Of a stretch of DNA of 64,000 nucleotides, positions 17,891 to 25,724 are shown piece after piece (the stretch's first letter is position 1; each line of letters opens with the position of its first letter). Origin of the DNA: an uncultured Chryseobacterium sp. GTDB lineage: Bacteria > Bacteroidota > Bacteroidia > Flavobacteriales > Weeksellaceae. The position numbers were made by a program, and so were the translations under genes. Below the pieces are notes generated by a model. It did not search any database, was not told the DNA's origin, and saw only the letters and a list, made by a program, of their open reading frames with translations. Location: NCBI GenBank assembly GCA_913774355.1, contig CAJYGB010000032.1:62001-126000 (forward strand), given 5' to 3'.

Positions 17891-19354
17891 TTACATCAGT
17901 TCGTTACCAGTGCTATTTTTCAGTTCATCAAACTTGGCGGCCATGGTCGGATTTCCTTTTGTGAGCTTTTTGATCGTAAGGTCTTCAGCTTTGTTGTTGG
18001 CAAGCCGTAAATTATTTTCCGAGGAAAGCAGGGCGTCTTTCGTTTTCTGAAGGTGGATAATGGTCTTGTCTATTTCCTCAATGGCGGTCTTGAATTTCCT
18101 GCTGGCCAGCTCATAGTTCCGTGCAAAACCTTCTTTGAAGGTATTGATGTTCTCTTCAAAATTCGTAATGTCGATATTCTGGTTTTTAATAAAGGCCAGT
18201 TCTGCTTTTACCTTCATTGAATTCAGTGCGGCATTTCTCAACAGGGTAATCATCGGGATGAAAAACTGCGGCCGTACGACATACATTTTCTGATACTTAT
18301 GGGATACGTCAACGATTCCTGCGTTGTACAGTTCGTTGTCGGCTTCCAGAAGGGTCACCAAAACGGCATATTCACATTTTTTATCATTCCGGTCTTTGTC
18401 CAGCTCTCTGAAAAAGTCTTCGTTTTTCTTTTTGGTCGCGGTTTCATCGCCTTCGTTCTTCATTTCAAACATGATCGAGATCACTTCATTGCCGGCGTCG
18501 TCTGTTTCCCTGTAAATGTAGTCGCCCTTACTTCCGGTCCGGACATCATTGTCTTTCTCGAAATAAGCATTCTGGAAAGCGATGGATCTGAGCTTGTTAA
18601 ATTCTATTTCGCAGTGCTGCTCCAGGGTTTCTCCCAGCATTTTGGTCGAGAGCTTAAGTTTCATGTCTTTGCGGAAGGCGATCTCTTCATCTTTGTGCCG
18701 GATGATATCCTCTTTAGCCTTCAGCTCAGCCAGGTGTTTTTCGTTGAGGGATTTTTCGAGGAGTTCCTTTTCGGTTTCCTTGAGGGTTACTTTGCTGGCG
18801 TATTCATCCCGTTCTCTTTCTATTTTCTGAACGGCTTCTGTTACGGAAAGCCTTTTTTCGGTATCTGCATTTTCCAGTTTGGTCTGCAGCTGCGATATCA
18901 GAACGTCTTTATGGGACAGCTGTTCGGTCAGGTTACGTTCGATCTCGGCTTTCAAGCGTAAGATTTCTCTCTCCTTATCGTCTTTTTCTTTTTCGACATT
19001 TTTAACGGCTTCAGAAACGGAAAGCTTCTTTTCGGTTTCGGCATTTTCAAGTTTTGATTTAAGATTCGCCAGGAGATTTTCTTTCTCCGCCAGCCTTTCC
19101 GCCAGAACCTTTTCATGGGCCGCCCGGATCTGCAGGATTTCTTTCTCCTTATCTGCCAGTTCGTTCTGTATGGAATTTTTGAGGGTCGCTTCCGCAAGTT
19201 TAATCGCATTCTCTTTTTCTTTTTCTGCAAGATCCAGCCGCGACTGCAGTTCTTCCTCAAATTGATGATCCCTTACCTGTTTGAGAATATCAGCAAAACC
19301 CGCCTCATCAACTTTAAAAATTTTATGGCAGTGCGGACATTTAATATCGTTCAT
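17891..19354 (-). CDS. DUF2130 domain protein with coiled coil and nuclease-like core
   Basis: 487 aa. It starts with a CPHCHKIF zinc-ribbon-like knuckle, followed by a long charged coiled coil (about 35-235) containing two similar blocks (each with an [20 protein letters not shown] stretch). The DUF2130 core then carries GDYIYRE and [10 protein letters not shown], resembling the D...ExK strand of PD-(D/E)XK nucleases. The end is helical. ATG 19354 gives the family N-terminus ([10 protein letters not shown]); an upstream extension to 19432 is not expected. Function is not established for the family; I infer a DNA-associated role from the nuclease-like core. Confidence 0.85.
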   Translation of the reverse strand: MNDIKCPHCHKIFKVDEAGFADILKQVRDHQFEEELQSRLDLAEKEKENAIKLAEATLKNSIQNELADKEKEILQIRAAHEKVLAERLAEKENLLANLKSKLENAETEKKLSVSEAVKNVEKEKDDKEREILRLKAEIERNLTEQLSHKDVLISQLQTKLENADTEKRLSVTEAVQKIERERDEYASKVTLKETEKELLEKSLNEKHLAELKAKEDIIRHKDEEIAFRKDMKLKLSTKMLGETLEQHCEIEFNKLRSIAFQNAYFEKDNDVRTGSKGDYIYRETDDAGNEVISIMFEMKNEGDETATKKKNEDFFRELDKDRNDKKCEYAVLVTLLEADNELYNAGIVDVSHKYQKMYVVRPQFFIPMITLLRNAALNSMKVKAELAFIKNQNIDITNFEENINTFKEGFARNYELASRKFKTAIEEIDKTIIHLQKTKDALLSSENNLRLANNKAEDLTIKKLTKGNPTMAAKFDELKNSTGNELM

Positions 19355-19654
19355 GATGTAATTCAACTTTAATTTTTGTTTCAAATCCGGCTTGGGAGGT
19401 TTTACGCCCGATCCAAACCGTAATCTGTTCAAATATAGAAAAACTAACTTAGATTGTAAGGGGTATACGGATTTTGGCTTTTCCGGAATGATTATTAGTC
19501 ATAAGGAAATCGTCAATGAATTATACGCATTCAAATTGTTTGACTACTTTTTCTGAATTATAAAATTAATAAAAGCATCTATATTTTATTTACGGTTTTC
19601 CATAGTAATTTTTTTGATATATAACTGAATATGTTAGTCAGATAAATAATTTAT
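19355..19654. other. Divergent intergenic region
   Basis: 300 bp between the DUF2130 gene and the toxin-antitoxin operon. Nothing recognisable until the promoter/operator of the latter. Confidence 0.4.
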
Positions 19655-19678
19655 TATATTTGTATCATAAATTGATAC
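19655..19678 (+). promoter_or_regulatory. TA promoter -7 element and palindromic operator
   Basis: TATATTTG (19655-19662) matches the TAnnTTTG -7 consensus. It abuts a perfect palindrome GTATCA-TAAAT-TGATAC (19662-19678), 16 nt before the antitoxin ATG. A palindrome over the transcription start is the expected binding site for autoregulation by the antitoxin; the -33 element is weak. Confidence 0.5.
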
Positions 19679-19694
19679 TTAAAAAACAACAAAA

Positions 19695-20045
19695 ATGATA
19701 GCAGAAATAGAAAAATTTATCGAGATTCAGAATAACATCGATCAGATCATTAAAAATTCACCTTTCAAACTGTCTTATATTATCGAAAAATCCGGGATTA
19801 AAAAACCGACATTTTTCAAGAAGCTGAAAGAAAAAAGATTTACCCCGGAAGAATTGCTGGTGATCTCGAAAACGATAGAAGTGAGAGAGTGGCGCAATGA
19901 AACCAGAGAGGAAATTTTGGAGTCTTTAAGAAAAAGCGAGGACGATATTAAGGCAGGCAGAACCATACCTTCCGAAGTTTGGCAAGCTGAAAGAAATGAA
20001 AGAATGAAAAAGTACCGGGATGAAGCGGGTCGAAATATTAGCTAG
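19695..20045 (+). CDS. Antitoxin of a ParE-like toxin-antitoxin pair
   Basis: 116 aa. The N-terminal half has a helix-turn-helix-like stretch (FKLSYIIEKSGIKKPTFFKKL). The C-terminal tail (about 75-116, IKAGRTIPSEVWQAERNERM) is the charged, extended type that wraps a RelE/ParE toxin. It overlaps the downstream toxin gene by 26 bp, ensuring coupled translation. The DNA-binding half probably recognises the palindrome at 19662-19678. The exact antitoxin family is not certain. Confidence 0.7.
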   Translation: MIAEIEKFIEIQNNIDQIIKNSPFKLSYIIEKSGIKKPTFFKKLKEKRFTPEELLVISKTIEVREWRNETREEILESLRKSEDDIKAGRTIPSEVWQAERNERMKKYRDEAGRNIS

Positions 20046-20322
20046 CGCTGATCTTGACCTTAAAAACATCGAAGAGTATATCCTTAGAAAATGGTCATTT
20101 AATATCTTATCTGATTTTTATGAAAAATATGACCGGGCTGTAGAAATGATATCTTCTGATCATGTAGTATTTTCACGTTTTGAAGATACCGAATTCAGAA
20201 GATACATTTTAACCCGGCACAACACCATTATTTATAAAGTTGAGGATGAAGTCATTTATATTGTTCGTGTTCTTCAAAACTTTCAGGATCCTGAAGAGAA
20301 TTACAAATCTTTACAGCTTTAA
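20020..20322 (+). CDS. ParE/RelE superfamily toxin
   Basis: 100 aa with the compact ParE/RelE layout: an ASADLDLKNIEEYI helix, an alpha-hairpin with the YDRAVEMI helix, then strands RRYILTRHNTIIYKVEDEVIYIVRVLQN, the usual core ending with a basic/aromatic strand. ParE members inhibit DNA gyrase and RelE members cleave mRNA; the sequence alone does not say which. Overlap with the antitoxin gene supports the assignment. It could be a chromosomal stabilisation module. Confidence 0.8.
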   Translation: MKRVEILASADLDLKNIEEYILRKWSFNILSDFYEKYDRAVEMISSDHVVFSRFEDTEFRRYILTRHNTIIYKVEDEVIYIVRVLQNFQDPEENYKSLQL

Positions 20323-20349
20323 AATTCAATCAAATCTAAAAAATTAAAT

Positions 20350-21108
20350 ATGAAAAAACTGGGAATCATCGGCTGTGGCTGGTTAGGAAACCGTTTGGCA
20401 GAACATCTGTCAAAAGACTATGAAATCTTTGCAACGACCACCACACGATCAAAGCTTGATGGGTTGAACGCCAAAGGCTATCACACGACTTTAATAAAAT
20501 TTCCTGACGAAGCAGATGCTGAAATGAAGACTTGGGAAACAGTTTCTGAATTGGATGCCATTATCATTGCCGTTCCTTTTTCCGGGCTGAGAGGTTCAAA
20601 AATTTCAATGACAGGAAAACGGCAGAACCTGCTTCGGTTTATCGGGGATTTCAAAGGACAGATGTTTTATACAAGCTCTACGGGTGTTTATCCGGATACC
20701 GAAAAAGAATTTAAGGAAGACGATCTGCCCGCAACGGAAGTGGAAAGTGAAAACTTCATCCTGGAAAAATTTCCACATACCAATATCCTCAGATTGGGTG
20801 GTTTAATGGGCGGTGAAAGGCTGCTGAAAAATTACAACATCTCCAACCTTGATCAGTTGGTAAATCATATTCATTACACAGATATCTGTTCGGTTGTTGA
20901 AAAAATCCTGAAAAATAGTTTAACTTCAAAAGTGTACAATGTTGTGGCGCCTGTTCATCCCGATAAGGAAGAAGTGATAAATGCACAAAAAGATCTTCCG
21001 TATTTAGGAAAACGCGCTGAAAAGGGAAGGACAATTTCCCCGCAAAAGCTGATCTCAGAAATGAATTTTCAATTTCAATATCCCGATCCGCGGTATTTTC
21101 ATCGGTAA
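20350..21108 (+). CDS. NAD(P)-dependent epimerase/reductase (YeeZ-like SDR)
   Basis: 252 aa with an N-terminal Rossmann motif LGIIGCGWLGNRLAEHL (GxGxxGxxL). Residues near 114-118 (TSSTGVYPD) are the extended-SDR strand before the catalytic loop, and the classical YxxxK is replaced, as in the YeeZ group. The C-terminal substrate domain contains HYTDICSVVEKIL. It starts 27 bp after the toxin gene on the same strand, but a link with toxin-antitoxin function is unlikely. The substrate is unknown; nucleotide-sugar-type chemistry is possible. Confidence 0.75.
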   Translation: MKKLGIIGCGWLGNRLAEHLSKDYEIFATTTTRSKLDGLNAKGYHTTLIKFPDEADAEMKTWETVSELDAIIIAVPFSGLRGSKISMTGKRQNLLRFIGDFKGQMFYTSSTGVYPDTEKEFKEDDLPATEVESENFILEKFPHTNILRLGGLMGGERLLKNYNISNLDQLVNHIHYTDICSVVEKILKNSLTSKVYNVVAPVHPDKEEVINAQKDLPYLGKRAEKGRTISPQKLISEMNFQFQYPDPRYFHR

Positions 21109-21178
21109 AACCTTGTCAAAGCTAAAAGTCTTTGACAAAGTTTAAGCAATTGGTATTTCATCCAACTTTTATTGCAGA

Positions 21179-21967
21179 TTATCTTTTCAGCATTTCCTCA
21201 TAAGCGTGTCTTATGGTCTCCTCACCATAAACTTTTTCCAGCCTTCTGACGATAAAGTGGCCTTTTGCCATATCCTGAAAGTGGTCTATAAACAGCGTAT
21301 TAAGAATTGCTCCCCCTGCTGCTCCAATGGCAGGAACAGCCTGGGCCGTTACTTTTTCGCTGATTTGTATACTCAAGCGGCTTGCAATTTTTGAGATAAA
21401 ATTGATGATAGCGGAAGCTCCTTCTCCGGCAATGGTTTTTCCTGCAAGTTTGTTCGCCGCTTCTGCCATGGTTTTTGTCAGGGCAATCCGTGCTGCAAAA
21501 TATCCGCTTTCGCTTGCGTCATCAGATTCGCTATTTCCTCCCAGCGCAAAAACTTCCAGGCAGGCCAGTTTTACGTTAGGGTCGCTGATTGATTCTCCCT
21601 GGCTGCGGGCTATATCAATGATAGATCGCAACATAATGGTTGTGGAAATCGGAAGCTCTACCGCAAGAGCCGGCAGCCCAAAAAATCCGCCAACCGCTCC
21701 CGATGTGGCTACGCTGATTTTATGCCACCAGTTCGAAGGCTGGGTGTTCGGGGTATCCTTCATAGTAAAAATAGCAGTGTCTGCTGCTTTTAATAAAGCT
21801 GTTTCTGTAATTGACCCTATTTTTTCATGTATATTTTTAGGAAGAAATTCTAGTGCTTTTTCAATTGGCTGGCCAAATATGTTTGTAATTTTGGCAATAA
21901 TACCTGGATTTTCGAGGATCTCCATTGCATGTCGTAATTCTTCAAGATGATTTTTTGATAAATTCAT
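21179..21967 (-). CDS. EcsC family protein
   Basis: 262 aa. The EcsC-domain pattern is visible: a helical N-terminus, a hydrophobic Gly/Ala-rich middle (ISVATSGAVGGFFGLPALAVELPISTTIMLRSI), then VFALGGNSES and a second hydrophobic stretch (AVPAIGAAGGAILNTLFIDHFQ). Named after a Bacillus protein linked to an ABC exporter; no defined biochemical role. It is probably membrane associated and monocistronic, facing convergently toward the epimerase. Confidence 0.82.
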   Translation of the reverse strand: MNLSKNHLEELRHAMEILENPGIIAKITNIFGQPIEKALEFLPKNIHEKIGSITETALLKAADTAIFTMKDTPNTQPSNWWHKISVATSGAVGGFFGLPALAVELPISTTIMLRSIIDIARSQGESISDPNVKLACLEVFALGGNSESDDASESGYFAARIALTKTMAEAANKLAGKTIAGEGASAIINFISKIASRLSIQISEKVTAQAVPAIGAAGGAILNTLFIDHFQDMAKGHFIVRRLEKVYGEETIRHAYEEMLKR

Positions 21968-22211
21968 GATAGTATATATAATTTGCTTGTTCGAATTGTT
22001 TATTAAAGAAATAGTTTAATATTAATCAAAAATAAGGGTTAAAAATCATCAGGGAACTACGGATTTCCATAATCTGACAATTTTATCGTTCAAAACTGAC
22101 AATTTTTCATTTCAAATGACAAGATTTCAGCTATATAACCCTGGTACAACCTTTGAAAATATTTGAGTACGATCATTAAAATTATTGTTTAACCTTAAAA
22201 ATTCGTTTGTT

Positions 22212-22667
22212 ATGTCAATCGTAAAAAGAAACAACGGCAGCTTGCTTCCTGCCGGAACACGTACCCTGTTCGATGACTTTTTCAGCCGCGAACTTTTTAA
22301 CTGGGGCAACACCAATTTTTCTTCTACCTTAACTACCGTTCCATCGGTGAACATTAAGGAAAATGATAACCATTTCGAGGTGGAAGTCGCTGCACCGGGA
22401 ATGCAGAAAGATGATTTCCGGATTACCCTGGACGGCAACCTTCTGACGATTTCATCCTCTAAAAAGAATGAAACGGAAGAATCCAAAGATCATTACACCC
22501 GAAGGGAATTCAGCTACCAGTCTTTTCAGCGAAGCTTCGAGCTTGCGAAGGATGTGGTGGATGAAGAACACATTGAAGCGAAGTATGAAAACGGTGTTCT
22601 GAAACTGATCATTCCGAAAACGGAAAAAGCAAAGAAACAGGCACCGAGACTGATTGAAATTAAGTAA
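22212..22667 (+). CDS. Hsp20/alpha-crystallin family small heat shock protein
   Basis: 151 aa, an ATP-independent holdase chaperone of the cytosol. The alpha-crystallin domain runs from about residue 40 (PSVNIKENDNHFEVEVAAPGM) to the GVLKLIIPKTE strand, followed by a short basic C-terminal tail ending RLIEIK, which holds the I-x-I-type motif for oligomer assembly. I use ATG 22212; a TTG nine codons upstream is unlikely. A terminator follows directly. Confidence 0.93.
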   Translation: MSIVKRNNGSLLPAGTRTLFDDFFSRELFNWGNTNFSSTLTTVPSVNIKENDNHFEVEVAAPGMQKDDFRITLDGNLLTISSSKKNETEESKDHYTRREFSYQSFQRSFELAKDVVDEEHIEAKYENGVLKLIIPKTEKAKKQAPRLIEIK

Positions 22668-22683
22668 ATCAATAGAATGACAG

Positions 22684-22719
22684 CAATTGGCTTTCCTCAG
22701 GAGAGCCAATTGTTTTTTA
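22684..22719 (+). terminator. Terminator of the Hsp20 gene
   Basis: The 9-bp perfect stem CAATTGGCT/AGCCAATTG is followed by TTTTTT. Confidence 0.85.
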
Positions 22720-22867
22720 TATGCTTCGCTATCTTGTGGTTTAAAAAATTTTAACACATAATTCACAAAGGGATTTTTACGCTTTTCAAAAAGGGAAAAC
22801 ATAAGAATAAAAATCGGAGATTTTTATGGACTACCGGCTTGATATTTCTTTGTATGATGGATAGATC

Positions 22868-23368
22868 TTAACGGTTAACCAGTATTTTTTCAAGGGCATC
22901 GACAATTTCTCTTTCGATTGAGTCTTCATCAAGGGTTTCCAGGGTATAGAAGTCGGGTTTGAGAACCGCCGTACCGCTTCCGTTCTGGAAAATAGTATCG
23001 AGATGAATTCCGATCCTTTTTAAATTTTTGTCGGCCGCAAACATAATATGCGGAAATTTATCGTTCGCATAGAAGTTAGAATCAACATTTCTTGAGATCT
23101 GAAGTTTGATGTGGGGTTGGGCAAGAACTCCCGCTGCGTTTGCAGTTTCTTCTGCGAAAGATATTTTGCTTCCGAATTTGTTCTCTCTCAGCATTCTCCG
23201 GAATTCCTGCATTTTCGGATCAATAAAGTTTTTGCACAGTGTTCTGAAATCCTCCAGAAAAAGGTCTTCTTCGCTTTTTTTTCGGGCCAGGCTGTCTCTG
23301 AGTTTTTCCTCTTCCGTTTTTAAGTTGTAAAACACATGATTCAGACGGTTTATGCTTTCTTCTTTCAT
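22868..23368 (-). CDS. Hypothetical protein, helical N-terminus
   Basis: A 166-aa soluble protein. Residues 1-60 form a charged helical hairpin (EEEKLRDSLARKKSEEDLFLEDF), and 60-150 look like an alpha/beta domain. There are no signal, membrane or metal motifs. I do not recognise the family. It stands alone between Hsp20 and the TonB-plug pair. Confidence 0.65.
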   Translation of the reverse strand: MKEESINRLNHVFYNLKTEEEKLRDSLARKKSEEDLFLEDFRTLCKNFIDPKMQEFRRMLRENKFGSKISFAEETANAAGVLAQPHIKLQISRNVDSNFYANDKFPHIMFAADKNLKRIGIHLDTIFQNGSGTAVLKPDFYTLETLDEDSIEREIVDALEKILVNR

Positions 23369-23598
23369 GGCAGTGATAAAAGTTGGGAACTGTTTTGAAG
23401 CCGAAATATCGGAATTTTTTTTAGGGTAAGAAATATTAAATAGCTGATCGCACTTAGCTTTTTGCTATTGGATTTAAAATCAGAATTTTAAAATTCAAAA
23501 ACATTGTTAAATTATTTCAACGGCTTAGTATTTAAAAAATATTCTTTTCTTTCCAACCTTTTTCACGAATCGTGCATCTCTAATAGAAAGCGATTATT

Positions 23599-24192
23599 AT
23601 GAAACTTACTATACCGGCTCCATGCCATGAAAACTGGGAAACGATGTCTGTTGACGAAAAAGGAAGATTCTGTTCCGTATGCTCAAAAACTGTGAGGGAT
23701 TTCACGGTTTCCCCGGATGAGGAAATTATTGATAAAGTAAAGTCGTATCCGGGAATCTGCGGAAGGTTTAAGGCGGGGCAGCTGGGGAGGGATCTGAGCT
23801 TTTCGGTGATTAGTACCCTTACCTTGGGATTATTTGCATTAAGTGGTGGGGTATTCATGGTAAACGGTCAGCAGATGAAAGAGGAAGAGGTCAAGAAAAT
23901 AGATTTTAAGAAAGGAATCGGCGGCATTGAAATGGTAAACGATACCCTTTTAAGTCGTTCAATTGTTCTGGGAATGCCAAGTGAAGAGTATTACGAGTCT
24001 GTGAAGCCTATGATCATGCTTAACAATAAGAGAATTTCCGAAGCAAAGATGAAACGGCTAAAACCCGAACAGGTAAAAAGCGTCACCATTCTTACCGGCG
24101 AGGGTGCCGAAAAGAAATATGGCAGATCCGGGGAACACGGAGTTATCATCATTGAAAGCAAAATGGAAGGCGATACGACAACAAAAAAGTAA
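23599..24192 (+). CDS. Cys/His-cluster membrane protein with TonB-plug-like tail (1)
   Basis: 197 aa. The N-terminus has a conserved cluster C9-H10 (PCHENW), C25xxC28 (GRFCSVC) and C54 (ICGRF), which could bind a metal. One membrane segment (about 70-90) is followed by a periplasmic tail ending KKYGRSGEHGVIIIESK, like the last strand of TonB-receptor plug (SusC-type) domains. It has no beta-barrel. The next gene begins 3 bp later and encodes a homologue with the same N-terminus, so the two form an operon by duplication. The function is unknown; a membrane-anchored plug is a structural reading, not a proven role. Confidence 0.72.
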   Translation: MKLTIPAPCHENWETMSVDEKGRFCSVCSKTVRDFTVSPDEEIIDKVKSYPGICGRFKAGQLGRDLSFSVISTLTLGLFALSGGVFMVNGQQMKEEEVKKIDFKKGIGGIEMVNDTLLSRSIVLGMPSEEYYESVKPMIMLNNKRISEAKMKRLKPEQVKSVTILTGEGAEKKYGRSGEHGVIIIESKMEGDTTTKK

Positions 24193-24195
24193 TCT

Positions 24196-24921
24196 ATGAA
24201 AATTATAATATTCAGTCCATGCCATGAAAATTGGGAGGGCATGACCCTTGAGGAAAAAGGAAGATTCTGTTCTGTGTGTTCAAAAACCGTGAGAGATTTT
24301 ACGGCATCTTCAGACCGGCAAGTGCTAAAAGCCTTTTCGTCTGCGAAAGATGATATCTGCGGTCGTTTCAACATCACACAGCTCAACCGCAATCTCCTGT
24401 ATTCCGATATCAATTCCATCTTTATGAAGTTTGCAGCGGGGTTTATGCTGACGGCGGGAGGGTTGATCGCTGTAAACGGACAACAGGCGACCGCTCAGGA
24501 TTCTGCGAAGGCAGAAGACCTGCAGGAAGTAATGGTGACCGGTTACAGAACAGTTAAAAAATCCATGGTTACCGGGCTGGGGACGGTTGTTCCGGGAGAT
24601 GTTATTAATGCGAAGCAAGAAGATAAAAGCAGTACGCTGGCTGAACAGATGAAGGGTGTTACGGTGAATCCACCATCTAAAGATTCAAATAATGCGATCA
24701 GGATTGGTGGCGGCAGCCTTGTTTCCGGGAGCTCAGGAGAGCCGCTTTTGATTGTCGACCAGAAGGTAGTCCCTTTAAAAGTCCTTGAAGAAACAGATCC
24801 CCAATCCATAGAAACCCTGAATGTTCTAAAAGGAAAGGATGCAACTGCTTTATATGGTACAAAAGCAATTTATGGAGTAATTTTGGTTACAACAAAAAAC
24901 AACAAATCAAAAAGAAAGTAA
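24196..24921 (+). CDS. Cys/His-cluster membrane protein with TonB-plug-like tail (2)
   Basis: 241 aa with the same architecture as its upstream neighbour: C9-H10, C25xxC28, C55; membrane segment about 74-93; then a fuller plug-like domain (about 105-236). The plug region has LQEVMVTGYRTVKKSMVTG, GVTVNPPSKDSNNAIRIGGG, EPLLIVDQKVV, IETLNVLKGKDATALYGTKA and GVILVTTK, the motif order of SusC/RagA plug domains. There is no 22-strand barrel and no TonB box outside the plug start, so it is not a receptor itself. The cytoplasmic Cys cluster with periplasmic plug is unusual. Confidence 0.75.
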   Translation: MKIIIFSPCHENWEGMTLEEKGRFCSVCSKTVRDFTASSDRQVLKAFSSAKDDICGRFNITQLNRNLLYSDINSIFMKFAAGFMLTAGGLIAVNGQQATAQDSAKAEDLQEVMVTGYRTVKKSMVTGLGTVVPGDVINAKQEDKSSTLAEQMKGVTVNPPSKDSNNAIRIGGGSLVSGSSGEPLLIVDQKVVPLKVLEETDPQSIETLNVLKGKDATALYGTKAIYGVILVTTKNNKSKRK

Positions 24922-24961
24922 ATTTTTATTTGAAAAATTAATAGATGTGAGTTAAATAAAA

Positions 24962-24985
24962 AGAGACCGTTTTACATGGTCTCTC
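24962..24985. terminator. Bidirectional terminator
   Basis: The AGAGACC/GGTCTCT stem lies between the convergent plug-protein and thiol peroxidase genes. Confidence 0.6.
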
Positions 24986-24997
24986 ATAACAAGCGAT

Positions 24998-25588
24998 CTA
25001 TTTTTTTACTGCGCCTATAGCTGCATTATAATTCGGCTCGTGGGAAATATCTGCAACCTGCTCCTCATAAATTATCTTTCCTGAAGGATCGATTACCACA
25101 ACCGCTCTGCTCAAAAGGCCTTTCATCGCGGAATCCGTAATTTCTACTCCATATTTTTTTCCGAAATCCGAACGGAAATCTGAAAGCATGACCACGTTTT
25201 TAATACCTTCAGCCCCACAGAATCTTTTCTGGGCAAATGGCAGGTCTTTGGATATGCAGAGTACCACCGTGTTGGGAAGGTTGGCGGCATCTTCATTGAA
25301 ATGACGTACGGATGCAGAACAAACTCCGGTGTCAACACTCGGAAAAATATTCAGAATTAAATATTTTCCTTTATAGGCATTAAGATTTTGGTCTTTCATC
25401 GTAACATCTGTCAGCGTGAATCCGGGAGCCTGTTTGTTTACTGCCGGTAATTTGGCATAAGTGTGGACTGGTTTTCCGCCTGCCGTTACTGTATTGCCTG
25501 TCTTTGAATGCTGGGCAAAAATGAATGTAGAAAGAAATAAAACAAAGCCGAAAGCGAATTTTGAATACATAGAATTATTTTTAAGCAA
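24998..25588 (-). CDS. Exported thiol peroxidase (Tpx-type peroxiredoxin)
   Basis: 196 aa; an alternative ATG at 25570 gives 190. An N-terminal signal peptide (KFAFGFVLFLSTFIFAQ) is followed by a complete atypical 2-Cys Tpx domain: peroxidatic Cys in FPSVDTGVCSAS, resolving Cys in KRFCGAEG, and Arg in LLSRAVVVID. Tpx enzymes reduce H2O2 and alkyl hydroperoxides with thioredoxin. A signal peptide is not usual for this family, so this copy acts in the periplasm or envelope and would need an extracytoplasmic reductant. The cytosolic paralogue is at 47709-48209. Confidence 0.88.
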   Translation of the reverse strand: MLKNNSMYSKFAFGFVLFLSTFIFAQHSKTGNTVTAGGKPVHTYAKLPAVNKQAPGFTLTDVTMKDQNLNAYKGKYLILNIFPSVDTGVCSASVRHFNEDAANLPNTVVLCISKDLPFAQKRFCGAEGIKNVVMLSDFRSDFGKKYGVEITDSAMKGLLSRAVVVIDPSGKIIYEEQVADISHEPNYNAAIGAVKK

Positions 25589-25724
25589 AATTATTGTTTT
25601 TCAGGTTCCGTCATGTTAAACTTTTTTAAAATAGAACAAATCTATGATGTCCTGCTTTTTAAAGTCAGAATTTAGGATTACCTTTAATACTCAAATCCCA
25701 TCAGACTATTAAAAATAAAAATTT

